From contig JAGDZV010000003.1 in the NCBI GenBank assembly GCA_049115495.1, forward strand, positions 293,377 to 357,376: DNA of 64,000 nucleotides. Direction: 5' to 3'. This document shows, in pieces, positions 1 to 8,969 of this stretch (the first letter of the stretch is position 1; every line of letters starts with the position of its first letter). The notes below the pieces were generated by a model. It had not been told where the DNA came from. It saw only the letters and a program-made list of their open reading frames with translations, and searched no databases. The stretch comes from JACPUW01 sp049115495 (GTDB lineage Bacteria > Bacteroidota > Bacteroidia > CAILMK01 > JACPUW01). The position numbers were made by a program, and so were the translations under genes.

Positions 1-4
1 GATT

Positions 5-1204
5 TTGTGGGGTTTTAATTACGAACGACAGCCGCTAGCCGAGAGTTTAAAATTAAAGCAAAATGAAATTGAACTTATTGACTTAAAAAATTTAGCAGAA
101 GAGTTAATAGAGGCAACAAACAACTCAAGAGCAAAAGCTACAAATAGAGATGATACCTGTTTGGTATTATCATTTAAAAACAGCGATTATTTTAAAATGG
201 CGAAACAAGCTTTTGAGAATTTAGGTACCAAAAGCAACTTGTTCATTAATAAAAACCCTTCGGTAAAGGCTGTGGCTTTACCTCAATTAATGAGTCTCTT
301 TGGCCTGGGTGGTATCTACTTCCCTTTTACGGGCGAAGCCAATGTAAATATGCATCAGCCTGATTTTAAATTGCCCTTTACCATTTGCCATGAAATGGCG
401 CACCAAGTAGGCGTTGGATCTGAAGCTGAAGCCAACTTTGTAGCTTACTTGGCCTGCAAGGCATCTGATGATCCAGTATTTAATTATTCAGGCAACTTAG
501 CGGCTATGCGGTATACGCTACATGCCATTCATAAATCTGATTCAGCCGCATTTAATGATTTGATAATTACTTGCAACAAAGGAGTACTTCTTGATCTTGA
601 AGAAAACACATTATACTGGGAACGTTTTGAAACCCCTATTAATGATTTTTCAAGATGGATAAATAATCTCTATTTAAAATCAAATGGTCAGCCAGATGGT
701 GTTTTGAGCTATGGCAAAATGGTTGAGCTTATGGTATGGAATAAGAGAACTACCAATAGTAAATTAATTGAACAACCTTATTTTCCAAAAACGAAAGACG
801 AAATAAGGCCCATAATTGAGAAAGTTAGCCTACCATATAAATACACCTGTGCCTTGTTAGGAAGTATTACATTAGATTCAACAAAAACAATACACTCAAA
901 ATTTATCGTTGTTAAAGAAATAGCCGGATTTGAACATAAGATTGTTTTAAATAAACGATCAATGAAGCATCAACTGTTCTTACATAAAAACGATGATTAT
1001 GAAACCGTTGATTTATGCTATAGCAACAATTTTGGCAAAATTATAATTGAAGAGAAGGCCACCATAAATGCGGACTTAAGTGTTGAGATAAATGCTACAA
1101 TGCTAAACTGCTCTAAAATTAATGATTCACTAACCGTTTGTGATTCAATTTTTGATACACAATTGCTTAATGATAATAGTGCCAGTAGTAATCTTATTCC
1201 TTAA
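5..1204 (+). CDS. DUF3810-like zinc metallopeptidase-fold protein, 5' end outside window
   Basis: The reading frame is open to the window edge and the TTG at position 5 is not a convincing start, so the N-terminus (membrane segments in DUF3810 proteins) lies upstream. What is visible is a soluble domain with HEMAHQVG (an HExxH zinc-binding motif, near residue 130) followed by an acidic GSEAEAN stretch that could supply the third ligand, as in gluzincin-like folds. The DUF3810-like part seems to end near residue 250 at SYGKMVELMVW. About 140 further residues follow, rich in beta strands, that I do not recognise and that are not usual for the family. Substrate is unknown. The stop overlaps the convergent downstream gene by 11 bp. 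Confidence 0.7.
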   Translation: MWGFNYERQPLAESLKLKQNEIELIDLKNLAEELIEATNNSRAKATNRDDTCLVLSFKNSDYFKMAKQAFENLGTKSNLFINKNPSVKAVALPQLMSLFGLGGIYFPFTGEANVNMHQPDFKLPFTICHEMAHQVGVGSEAEANFVAYLACKASDDPVFNYSGNLAAMRYTLHAIHKSDSAAFNDLIITCNKGVLLDLEENTLYWERFETPINDFSRWINNLYLKSNGQPDGVLSYGKMVELMVWNKRTTNSKLIEQPYFPKTKDEIRPIIEKVSLPYKYTCALLGSITLDSTKTIHSKFIVVKEIAGFEHKIVLNKRSMKHQLFLHKNDDYETVDLCYSNNFGKIIIEEKATINADLSVEINATMLNCSKINDSLTVCDSIFDTQLLNDNSASSNLIP

Positions 1205-2180
1205 TAAAACGTTGAATAGAAGTACCATTAACGTTTTGCAGCTTGAGTATGTACATTCCCTTTTCCAAATTATCAAGCGTAATTGTATTTGTAGCTATAC
1301 CGTTTTGAATGAGTTTTCCATTTAGATTATAAATCTCGAATGCATTTCTATCAGCAGAAAGAATGCTAATCTTATCATTTACAAGTGTTGGAAATATGCC
1401 TATTTTATTTGCTGAATTGCTAAGCCCTACTGTTTTTTGTACTCTTCCTTTTTTACCTTTTTCGGCTTGTTCAATTGACTTATTTGCAGTGTTTTGAATG
1501 ATAGTAATAGTACTCATTTGCTCAGTAATCCACTCATTGCTAATGGCTATAGCATAAAAATATACCGCAGAATCTCCAAACTCAATAACGCTCTTGGTTG
1601 ATACTCCTTCAACCCCAGTAAATGATTTTCTAAATACATTGTAATGTACAGTTTCTGAGTTTCTTCCTTTATAATTAACGGTATCTTCAACAGCCATTAC
1701 AGCAAGTTTTACAGAAGTCCAATCGGTAGTGATTTCACTCATAAGCACTACTTTAACATACATGGAGTCATCCCCCATTTCAAATGTGGTCTTTGAATTA
1801 AATGATGCTAATTTTCCCTTATAATCATCAAATAGCCCAGTATTATCAAAGTTGGCCCTTGGCTTGGTTTCTCCTTGAATCACAATTTGCGGAGTGCTAC
1901 CATAAATGTCATAAAACTTTGTTCTGTCATCATTCTCAGCTCCATTATGGTTATTTAGCTTACAATCGTTGTAAGGCCTGCTGGGGTGGTATGAGATGTG
2001 AATTACATCAGAATTACTATTTGCAAGGTTGCTATGCAACTTTGGATTTCTAGAACCGCAAACACTACAATTAGTATTTGTAAAGTGTTCAACAATCACA
2101 TTTCTTTCAGTTTGAGAGAAAACAATAAAACTAAGAAAAACAAAAAAGGAAGTTATTAGTGATTTCATTGAGATTGGCAT
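1194..2180 (-). CDS. Secreted Omp28-like thioredoxin-fold protein with T9SS type A sorting domain
   Basis: A signal peptide covers roughly the first 22 residues (start either at 2180 or at an internal ATG at 2168, MKSLIT). The mature part begins with a thioredoxin-like segment, VEHFTNTNCSVCGSRNP, containing a CxxC pair, typical of the Omp28-related outer membrane family. The last ~75 residues form a type A T9SS C-terminal sorting domain (pattern IFPTLVND, YNLNGKLI, LEKGMYILKL, final IQRFIKE). The protein should therefore cross the outer membrane by the type IX system and be anchored on, or released from, the cell surface. The role of the CxxC is not known; disulfide chemistry at the surface is an inference. 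The 3' end overlaps the preceding convergent gene by 11 bp. Confidence 0.82.
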   Translation of the reverse strand: MPISMKSLITSFFVFLSFIVFSQTERNVIVEHFTNTNCSVCGSRNPKLHSNLANSNSDVIHISYHPSRPYNDCKLNNHNGAENDDRTKFYDIYGSTPQIVIQGETKPRANFDNTGLFDDYKGKLASFNSKTTFEMGDDSMYVKVVLMSEITTDWTSVKLAVMAVEDTVNYKGRNSETVHYNVFRKSFTGVEGVSTKSVIEFGDSAVYFYAIAISNEWITEQMSTITIIQNTANKSIEQAEKGKKGRVQKTVGLSNSANKIGIFPTLVNDKISILSADRNAFEIYNLNGKLIQNGIATNTITLDNLEKGMYILKLQNVNGTSIQRFIKE

Positions 2181-2259
2181 GTTTAGGCCTATTTACAAAC
2201 CCAATTCTCAAATAGTTCCAAAGTTTTAAATAATCAAATATATTTATGAGAAATGGTCA

Positions 2260-2703
2260 CTATTCAGTCCAATAATCAAAAACGATAGGTGGGCCTGCGA
2301 GTAAATTTTTTAGTTGCGTTCTAACATCGGCATGCGTTGGGTCTGCATCATAAATCTTCAAATTCTCAAGGCTGGTAAACACAACATGCAAAGCCAAATC
2401 ATAATCTTTATTTAGCCTAGAATCGCCAGTGTCAGCTTTCTTACCTGCGTGCACCCAAAGTGTTGATTCAAGTGTGTCAAGTCTCTTTAATTGGTCTAGG
2501 GCAAATGAAATTTCATCTTCAGTAACTGAGTCTTTTAAGTTTAAATAAACATCATGCATTAGCAGTTTAGCAGGAATCTCAGACGCTTCCAATTCTGAAT
2601 TAAGCTCTTCTTTATCAACCTTTTTATTAAGATCAATTGCATTTTGTTTACAACCTAAGGTAAAAATGAAAATTGCTACAAAAACTACTATCTGAAGTTT
2701 CAT
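2260..2703 (-). CDS. Dabb (stress-responsive A/B barrel) domain lipoprotein
   Basis: 147 residues. The N-terminus is a short hydrophobic segment ending in the lipobox TLGC, so lipidation at Cys18 is expected. From about residue 48 on (HDVYLNLK, then LDTLESTLWVHAG, DYDLALHVVFTSLENLKIYDADPTH) the sequence matches the Dabb alpha-beta barrel family, small dimeric ferredoxin-like proteins of mostly unknown function. A periplasmic or membrane-anchored Dabb domain is common in Bacteroidota. It lies 10 bp downstream of the acyltransferase gene on the same strand, so the two are probably co-transcribed. No catalytic residue is recognisable. Confidence 0.75.
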   Translation of the reverse strand: MKLQIVVFVAIFIFTLGCKQNAIDLNKKVDKEELNSELEASEIPAKLLMHDVYLNLKDSVTEDEISFALDQLKRLDTLESTLWVHAGKKADTGDSRLNKDYDLALHVVFTSLENLKIYDADPTHADVRTQLKNLLAGPPIVFDYWTE

Positions 2704-2713
2704 TTCTTATACT

Positions 2714-3268
2714 TTATTTAAAGTCCTTATTATAATTTTCAGGAAATTTAGCGGGAACTCCTCTATAAAATTCACGAATGATATGTTTTACATCATCAAA
2801 ATTTTCTAAATCATGAATAATTGGCCCAATACCTGCCTCTTTCTTTTCATAATTTAAGTATCCGCACACTATAGGCACATTTGCTCCTTTAGCGATGTAA
2901 TAATATCCTGATTTCCAAGAATCTACCCATTTTCTGGTTCCTTCAGGTGAAATTACCAAAGCTAAATCTTTAGTTTTGTCAAACTGAGTTTTCATTTGGT
3001 CTACCAAATTCATTTTACTATTTCTATCTACTGGTATACCTCCCCATCTGTAAAACAAACCGCCAAAAGGACCTTCAAAAAGAGATTTTTTAGCTAAGAA
3101 CTTAACATTGATGCCCATTAAATAAAAGGCGGCCTGCGCCAGTGGATAATCATGATTACTTGTATGAGGAACCGCAATTAACACGAATTTTTTAAGGTCA
3201 TTTGGAATGTTGGCAACATATCTCCAGCCTTTTAATTTGAGATAAGCCTTAAATAAGAATCTCCACAT
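2714..3268 (-). CDS. 1-acyl-sn-glycerol-3-phosphate acyltransferase family protein (PlsC-like)
   Basis: 184 residues, short but complete for the small bacterial acyltransferases of this family. Motif I is present as HTSNHDY (the HxxxxD catalytic motif, residues 35-40), motif II as KSLFEGPFGGLFYRWGGIPVDR, and motif III as ISPEGTRK (EGTR, phosphate binding). It is expected to transfer acyl groups to a lysophosphatidic acid or similar acceptor at the cytoplasmic membrane. It lacks the longer N-terminal membrane region of PlsC proper, so the acceptor could be another lysolipid. It is the first gene of a probable two-gene unit with the Dabb lipoprotein. Confidence 0.8.
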   Translation of the reverse strand: MWRFLFKAYLKLKGWRYVANIPNDLKKFVLIAVPHTSNHDYPLAQAAFYLMGINVKFLAKKSLFEGPFGGLFYRWGGIPVDRNSKMNLVDQMKTQFDKTKDLALVISPEGTRKWVDSWKSGYYYIAKGANVPIVCGYLNYEKKEAGIGPIIHDLENFDDVKHIIREFYRGVPAKFPENYNKDFK

Positions 3269-3604
3269 TTTGCAAAGAAATGAATGCTTGTATTAATTGA
3301 AGCTTTTATTTCATTTTAATGCGAAAACATGGTTGCAACTGTATAATTGTCAAATGGCCTTTCCACCATTCAAATCACCAGAAAATAGATCTTTGAAATG
3401 CTAAAGCAGTCAATTAGTGACTTATAAGATTAAAATCTTGTATGTTAGATTTTTATGAACCACAATCTTTTTCACTTTTGCATTAAAATCAACTTCTATT
3501 TTCATCAATTTATCTATTAAAGTTTAACAAAATCAGCTTGTTTTGTCTTGTGTGAAATAAATCACGCCCGGCATGACTTAAGTTGGTTAGAAGTGTGTTT
3601 GTCA

Positions 3605-3624
3605 ATTTGCTTAATCAAGCAAAT
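3605..3624. repeat. Perfect 8-bp inverted repeat, possible operator
   Basis: ATTTGCTT at 3605-3612 and AAGCAAAT at 3617-3624 are separated by AATC. It sits about 30 bp upstream of the putative -33 box of the following gene, a position that suits a regulator binding site. A hairpin in a transcript is less likely because there is no upstream same-strand gene. The function is inferred only. Confidence 0.3.
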
Positions 3625-3651
3625 AATTTAGTTGAATCAACAAAAAAAGAC

Positions 3652-3681
3652 TTTGATCACCTTGATATACACTTATTTTTT
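3652..3681 (+). promoter_or_regulatory. Putative Bacteroidota-type promoter for the BioD-like gene
   Basis: TTTG at 3652-3655 and TATTTTTT at 3674-3681 are 18 bp apart, close to the Bacteroidota consensus TTTG-N19-TAnnTTTG, and lie 38 bp before the ATG at 3720. Confidence 0.35.
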
Positions 3682-3719
3682 ACACTTTAGCATTATATAA
3701 TTAAGTAAGGAAAATTTTA

Positions 3720-4802
3720 ATGAAACATAAAAAGCTTTACATAGCCGCTACGGGCCAGCATGTGGGTAAAACTACGTCAACTTTAGGTTTGGTATATGCA
3801 TTAAGAAAAATGGGTAACGATGTTGGTTATTGTAAGCCTGTAGGGCAAGAGTTTGTAGATCTAGGTAATTTAAGGGCTGATAAAGATGCTCTTCTCTTTT
3901 CAAGTTTTATGGATTTTCAGTTAGATGCAAGCATTCATAGCCCTGTAATTCTTGGCAATGGTGCTACTTCAGCTTTCTTAGATGATCCAAGTGCTTTTGA
4001 GTTTGAAAATGACATTCACCATGCCAGCAATTTTTTGGCCGACAACCATGAAACAGTAGTTTATGAAGGTACGGGACATCCGGGTGTAGGCTCTGTAGTA
4101 AATTTATCAAATGCCGATGTTGCCAAAATGCTTGATGCCAAGGTAATAATGGTTGTAAAAGGTGGTATTGGTAATACCATTGACAGACTTGAAATGGCTT
4201 TGGCATTGTTTAGAGAAAAGAAAGTGCCTGTGGTTGGTGTAATTGTAAATAAAGTGCGACCGGATAAAATTGATAAAGTAAAACACTATGTAGGTAAGTA
4301 CTTAAAGTCAATAAATATTCCGTTATTGGGTTGTATTCCTTTTGATCAAACGCTTAGTAACCCCATGATGCAATCCATAAAAGAAGCCATAAATGGCACG
4401 GTTGTAATGAACGAGGAATACATGGACAATCAGGTAGAAGACATTATAGCTGGCTCTTTGGTTGATAAAAATGAATTAAGGCACTTTAAAAACCTTTTAC
4501 TAGTGGTAAGCGGTAATAGGCTTGAAGAAGCCCTTAGAAAAGTTAAATTCTTTGCTTACAGAGCTCGGGTAGAAAATCCATTGTCAGGTATTATAGTTAC
4601 CAACGAACTTGAGTATCCGAAATGGATTGATGAATATATCAATGAAAACAAAATTCCTGTGGTGCATACCACACTCGATACTTTTGGATCGGTGGTTAAG
4701 ATATCAAGAATTGAGGTTAAGATTAATACTAGAACACCATGGAAAGTTAAACGCGCATGCGAGTTAATTGAGCAAAGTGTTGATCTAGACCTTATTTGTT
4801 AG
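3720..4802 (+). CDS. BioD-like AAA_26 ATPase with DRTGG domain (phosphotransacetylase N-terminal-like, free-standing)
   Basis: 360 residues. The N-terminal ~210 residues are a dethiobiotin-synthetase-like P-loop domain with Walker A ATGQHVGKTT (residues 10-19). The C-terminal ~140 residues resemble a DRTGG domain, ending in RTPWKVKRACELIEQSVDL. This two-domain arrangement equals the regulatory N-terminal half of long phosphate acetyltransferases (COG0857), but the catalytic PTA_PTB domain is absent. A free-standing copy could act as a nucleotide-sensing regulator; BioD activity itself is unlikely because of the DRTGG half. The neighbours give no pathway context. Confidence 0.75.
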   Translation: MKHKKLYIAATGQHVGKTTSTLGLVYALRKMGNDVGYCKPVGQEFVDLGNLRADKDALLFSSFMDFQLDASIHSPVILGNGATSAFLDDPSAFEFENDIHHASNFLADNHETVVYEGTGHPGVGSVVNLSNADVAKMLDAKVIMVVKGGIGNTIDRLEMALALFREKKVPVVGVIVNKVRPDKIDKVKHYVGKYLKSINIPLLGCIPFDQTLSNPMMQSIKEAINGTVVMNEEYMDNQVEDIIAGSLVDKNELRHFKNLLLVVSGNRLEEALRKVKFFAYRARVENPLSGIIVTNELEYPKWIDEYINENKIPVVHTTLDTFGSVVKISRIEVKINTRTPWKVKRACELIEQSVDLDLIC

Positions 4803-4846
4803 ATTTAAACCTTTGCCAATAAGAACCCTTGCTGTTTTTCTCTTTT

Positions 4847-7693
4847 TTAAAACTTGAAGCTAATACCAGTTAAGAAATGCCTTTGAGGCAACCACCTGGC
4901 AGGGTTGTCTGGCGGTAAACCAAAGCTCCTTCCGTCTCTTGGGTCAACAAACCTTGGGTCTCTAAATCCATTTGGAAGATCATCGCCAAAGGCATAACCT
5001 TCTCCGGTAATTGGGTTTACTATGGCAGCATTTACGTTATTAAATACATTTCTTACCTCAAGTTTCCAAGTAATTCTATACCTGCCTTTTATCTCCCACC
5101 ATTTCTGAAAACTTACGTCCATCCAAAACCATTGTCTTCCTATCAATGAGTTTCTATCGTTAGGGTTGTTAGACCTTTCGTAAATAATTCTACCCGAATT
5201 TGGCTCCACTCCTATTGAATCAAATGGCGTGTACCTTCTTCCTGATCTTAAAACACCTTCTACATATAGTTTAAAGTGATTAATATTTCGGTATTTACCA
5301 AAAAGGCCGTTATCATTATCGCAAGTAAAAAGAGCATTCCATTTTAAATCAATTGGTGTATCCCAAGGCATCGGAAACTCACGTGTATCTTCTCTATTTC
5401 CAATATTCAAAATATCATTAAGAGATTCTGATGGCGACGCACTTTGACCGGTAACTCTTGCAAACGAAACAGAACCCTGTCCATTAAACCATCTTCCGAT
5501 TCTCTTAATGTAAGAGAGCTCAATTCCTCTTGTTCTAACATAATCAGAATTAATTGGCATGGATCGGCTCACATTTCTTCCTGTAATATCGGGTACTTCA
5601 ATTGAAGCCGTGGTAATAAAGTCATACCTATCTTGCCAGTATGCCGTTAGGTTAAATGCATCATTATTTGTGATTTGAGACTTAAGACCAACTTCATAAG
5701 AAATATTCACTTCAGGGTTTAGGTTAGGGTTTCCTAATCTACTTAAAGTACTCCTATCGGTATAAAATGGATTTAAGCCTGTATAAATTTGCGTTGGGTG
5801 AGGCAAACGCATACTATGATTATAGTTGAAATGCATTACCTGATTTTCTCTAATTGGAAAAGATGCCGAAACCTTAGGTAAGAATCTCATTTTCATTCTT
5901 CTACCTAAAAAGCCAACCGATTGATCGTAGTATTGCTGCCTAATCTCGTCTCTAATTGGCGAAGCAGGATCTGCTACCGATTCGTCAACAAATTTACCTG
6001 GCAACCAATATTCAAAACGTCCACCAACCCTAGCAATTAAGCCTAGGTAAGTATATTTCTCCTCAAAGAAAAAAGCACCATTATCAGGACTGGCTTCCCA
6101 AATCTCGCTTGATGAACCTAACCTATATGATTGAGATTGCGACCCATCTGCTAAAGTAATTGGAGCACCAACCCACGGCCTAGTAATATCAATCCAAAGT
6201 AAGTTTTGCCTTTTATGCTCATACCCAAATTGAAATCTACTTTTTGTATTTGTACTGTAAAGGTTACCTACATACTTAATAGCATATTCTTCAAAAAAGT
6301 GATGATGCCATCTTGTAGATATACCATCGTTATTGTTTAAACCCGGACCCGGATTTACAAAAGCTGTATCGCTACCAGGGTTGAAATATGTTACTGGAAA
6401 ATCAACAATACTTCTGGGTTCAAACTCAGTATCAACTACATCGGGTCTCCAATCTCTACCATTTGCATCAGCTCTAAGGGAAGCAAAAAGTCTTGATGCT
6501 GTAATTGAATATGCAAAACGAGAACTTGTACTATGATTCCACTTCGCCATTAATAAGTTTTTATCATGGGCAAATGTTGTCGCATTATCAGGCTGTAAGT
6601 GAAATTGCCATTGATAACCTGGTGTAAATGGCGGATCATTAATTGTAACTCTTAATGAATTAACATCTTGATTTACATTTATACTTCTTAAATAAGAGAC
6701 TGTAAGTGTTTGTGTAGGCTTAAGTTTATAGTCCATTTTTACAAAACCACTCCACCTATTGTCTTGCCTTGGCATCCAAACTTCTGTATTAAACCAACTA
6801 CTCTTTAATTGATCAGCCGGATTTTGAATAAAAAGGTCATTTAGCTCATAGCGAAGTGATGTGTAAAACTTTAATCGGTTCTTGGTTGCTTTTTTCAAAA
6901 TAGGGCCACCCAAACTAAATTCACCTATTTCATGATTAAAAACGCTGTTCCAGTCACTATTAAATCCAAAGTTATCTCGGGTATATGAAAATGAACCTTT
7001 TACATTATCGCCTCCAGATTTTGTTCTTGTATTTACAACACCTGATGTAGCATTTCCAAATTCTGCTCCAGATCCACCTGTTGTAACGCTTACTTCATCA
7101 ATTGCATTTGTTCCCAAATCAACCCCAAACCCAGTACCAGTTAATGGATCTTGAGCCGAAACACCATCTATATAAAACCCTGTTTCATAGGTTCTACCTC
7201 CTCTAATATGTACACCACTTGGCGTGTTTACCACTCCGGCTTGGGTGTTTAATAAGTTTTGAATGTTTCTTGAAGGACCAGCACTAATTTTTTCGGCACT
7301 AACTTTTACTTCAGTGCTTGACTCTTCAACATCAACCAATGGTTTTTCGCCAATAATTACAATTTCTTCATCAAATACATTTACAGCTTCTCCAAGATCA
7401 AAGTTTAGCTCAATTGTTTTACCCTTAGTCACTTTTATTCCTGTTTTAAGGAGCTTTTCATAACCCATAAAGGTGATTTCAAGATTATAACTACCTGGCT
7501 TAATGTTAGATATTACATAGCTACCATCTATTGAAGTTGCTGTACCCATATTTGTGCCCTTTAGAATAATATTGGCACCTATAAGTCCTTCTTTAGTAAC
7601 CTTATCTCGAACCACACCTTTTATGGTTCCAGTGTTTTGAGCTATAGTGTTCAAGCTCAATAAAACAAATGAGAATATGGCGAAAAATCTCAT
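4847..7693 (-). CDS. TonB-dependent outer membrane receptor with carboxypeptidase-regulatory-like domain
   Basis: 948 residues. The order is signal peptide (1-18, ending TIAQ), a CarboxypepD_reg-like beta-sandwich (about 22-100, GVVRDKVTKEGLIGANI), a plug domain (about 130-235, including RNIQNLLNTQAGVV and GFYIDGVSAQDPLTG) and a long beta-barrel ending in FKF, the aromatic C-terminus typical of outer membrane barrels. It is not a SusC (no SusC signature, no adjacent SusD). It should import an unknown ligand using TonB/ExbBD energy. It is preceded on the same strand by the folK-dNK gene 45 bp upstream, which gives no clue to the substrate. Confidence 0.88.
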   Translation of the reverse strand: MRFFAIFSFVLLSLNTIAQNTGTIKGVVRDKVTKEGLIGANIILKGTNMGTATSIDGSYVISNIKPGSYNLEITFMGYEKLLKTGIKVTKGKTIELNFDLGEAVNVFDEEIVIIGEKPLVDVEESSTEVKVSAEKISAGPSRNIQNLLNTQAGVVNTPSGVHIRGGRTYETGFYIDGVSAQDPLTGTGFGVDLGTNAIDEVSVTTGGSGAEFGNATSGVVNTRTKSGGDNVKGSFSYTRDNFGFNSDWNSVFNHEIGEFSLGGPILKKATKNRLKFYTSLRYELNDLFIQNPADQLKSSWFNTEVWMPRQDNRWSGFVKMDYKLKPTQTLTVSYLRSINVNQDVNSLRVTINDPPFTPGYQWQFHLQPDNATTFAHDKNLLMAKWNHSTSSRFAYSITASRLFASLRADANGRDWRPDVVDTEFEPRSIVDFPVTYFNPGSDTAFVNPGPGLNNNDGISTRWHHHFFEEYAIKYVGNLYSTNTKSRFQFGYEHKRQNLLWIDITRPWVGAPITLADGSQSQSYRLGSSSEIWEASPDNGAFFFEEKYTYLGLIARVGGRFEYWLPGKFVDESVADPASPIRDEIRQQYYDQSVGFLGRRMKMRFLPKVSASFPIRENQVMHFNYNHSMRLPHPTQIYTGLNPFYTDRSTLSRLGNPNLNPEVNISYEVGLKSQITNNDAFNLTAYWQDRYDFITTASIEVPDITGRNVSRSMPINSDYVRTRGIELSYIKRIGRWFNGQGSVSFARVTGQSASPSESLNDILNIGNREDTREFPMPWDTPIDLKWNALFTCDNDNGLFGKYRNINHFKLYVEGVLRSGRRYTPFDSIGVEPNSGRIIYERSNNPNDRNSLIGRQWFWMDVSFQKWWEIKGRYRITWKLEVRNVFNNVNAAIVNPITGEGYAFGDDLPNGFRDPRFVDPRDGRSFGLPPDNPARWLPQRHFLTGISFKF

Positions 7694-7738
7694 GAAAAAG
7701 TAAAAGTTTGTGCAAGTTTACTATTAAAAAGTAGAGGC

Positions 7739-8896
7739 TTAAAACTTGAGCTCACTTATTCCGCTAGAGTACTTTTGAGTTAAAAGTTTTTTAAGCTCAT
7801 TATATACTCCTTGGTCTTCAACAAAGTCTCTTCCTTGCAGATCAACAACCACAACAGGATGCTCTTTTTGACCTAATAAAAATTCAGAATAGCCAGATTG
7901 CAGCTTTTCTAAATATGCCGATGGAATTGACGATTCCATGCTTCTACTTCGCTTTTTAATATTCTTCAATAATCCGTCTACAGAATTTTGCAGATATATA
8001 GTCAAGTCGTTTTTTGGAATGCGTTCAAGAAAAATATCATATAAGCTCCTAAATATATGATAGTGTTCTGGTGATAAATTAATCCGAGCAAAAATGTTTG
8101 ATTTAGCAAAATGATAATCGCTAACTGTGAACCTACTAAAAAGGTCAGTACCAAACTCAGCTTCTAACTGCCTAAATCTTTCAGCTAAAAAACCAACTTC
8201 AACCGGAAAAGCGTAGCGCTCAGGATCTTTATAAAACTTTTCTAAAAAAGTATTTGTAGCAAACTCTTCTAAAAGTAGTTTACCTTCTAAATCTCTTGCA
8301 AATTTCTTAGCAAGAGTTGTTTTACCAGCTCCAATTACACCCTCAATTACTACATAATCATATTTTACATGAGCGCTGGTAATTTTATCTTCAAACTCAA
8401 TTACATCCAATTTGTCTTCACATGTTTCTAAAAGATTTTCAAGGCTTTTATTGAATCTAGGATGAATAAAGTTTTTTTCAATAGAGAGCATAGGAACCAA
8501 GGCAAATCTTCTGTTTTGAATTTCAGGATGAGGAATTGTAAGCTTATCAGATTGAATTATTTCGTGGCCGTAAAACAAAATATCGATATCTATGAGCCTT
8601 GGGCCCCATTTTTCAAATCTCTCCCTACCCAAATTAGATTCAATCGCATTTATGGCTTCAAGCACTTGATTAGGACTAAAAGTTGTCTCATACCTAATGG
8701 CTTGGTTTAAAAATCCGGGCTGATCTGTTTTACCCCACGCTGCAGTTTCGTATATTTTTGAGCATTTTCCTACTTCTCCAAAAAGAACGTTAAGCGCTTC
8801 AAAAGCATGCTTTAAATTCAAGCTTCTATTACCAAGATTGGTACCTAAAAGAAGATGTATTGGTGTTTTTTGGTTACTCATTTTTAACAACCGCAA
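7739..8896 (-). CDS. folK: Fusion of HPPK (FolK) and deoxynucleoside kinase
   Basis: The N-terminal half (about residues 10-140) is 6-hydroxymethyl-7,8-dihydropterin pyrophosphokinase: LLLGTNLGNR, GPRLIDIDILFYG and TIPHPEIQNRRFALVPM are its hallmarks, and it makes the pyrophosphorylated pterin of folate synthesis. The C-terminal half (about 160-380) is a deoxynucleoside kinase: P-loop GVIGAGKTT and DLTIYLQNSVDGLLKNIKKR with the ERS-like lid region. The most probable start is the ATG at 8881 (MSNQKTP), five codons in. Such HPPK-dNK fusions are known from aquatic Bacteroidota and link folate supply to deoxynucleoside salvage; which deoxynucleoside is preferred cannot be read here. Confidence 0.88.
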   Translation of the reverse strand: MRLLKMSNQKTPIHLLLGTNLGNRSLNLKHAFEALNVLFGEVGKCSKIYETAAWGKTDQPGFLNQAIRYETTFSPNQVLEAINAIESNLGRERFEKWGPRLIDIDILFYGHEIIQSDKLTIPHPEIQNRRFALVPMLSIEKNFIHPRFNKSLENLLETCEDKLDVIEFEDKITSAHVKYDYVVIEGVIGAGKTTLAKKFARDLEGKLLLEEFATNTFLEKFYKDPERYAFPVEVGFLAERFRQLEAEFGTDLFSRFTVSDYHFAKSNIFARINLSPEHYHIFRSLYDIFLERIPKNDLTIYLQNSVDGLLKNIKKRSRSMESSIPSAYLEKLQSGYSEFLLGQKEHPVVVVDLQGRDFVEDQGVYNELKKLLTQKYSSGISELKF

Positions 8897-8941
8897 TATT
8901 CGTGAACATTGAAGGAATGCTAAGCTTGAAGCTTATCTATT

Positions 8942-8949
8942 TACATTTG
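8942..8949 (+). promoter_or_regulatory. Putative -7 box of the GNAT gene
   Basis: TACATTTG is a perfect match to TAnnTTTG and ends 20 bp before the ATG at 8970. No convincing -33 TTTG is seen at the ideal distance. Confidence 0.35.
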
Positions 8950-8969
8950 AAAATATCAACATATATGTT

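Larger units (their letters stand above)
3269..3719. other. 450-bp divergent intergenic region
   Basis: Separates the PlsC-like gene (minus) from the BioD-like/DRTGG gene (plus). It is AT rich and no coding potential is evident. I see one perfect inverted repeat (3605-3624) and a plausible Bacteroidota promoter (3652-3681) in front of the plus-strand gene, both listed separately. Nothing else is recognised. Confidence 0.6.
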
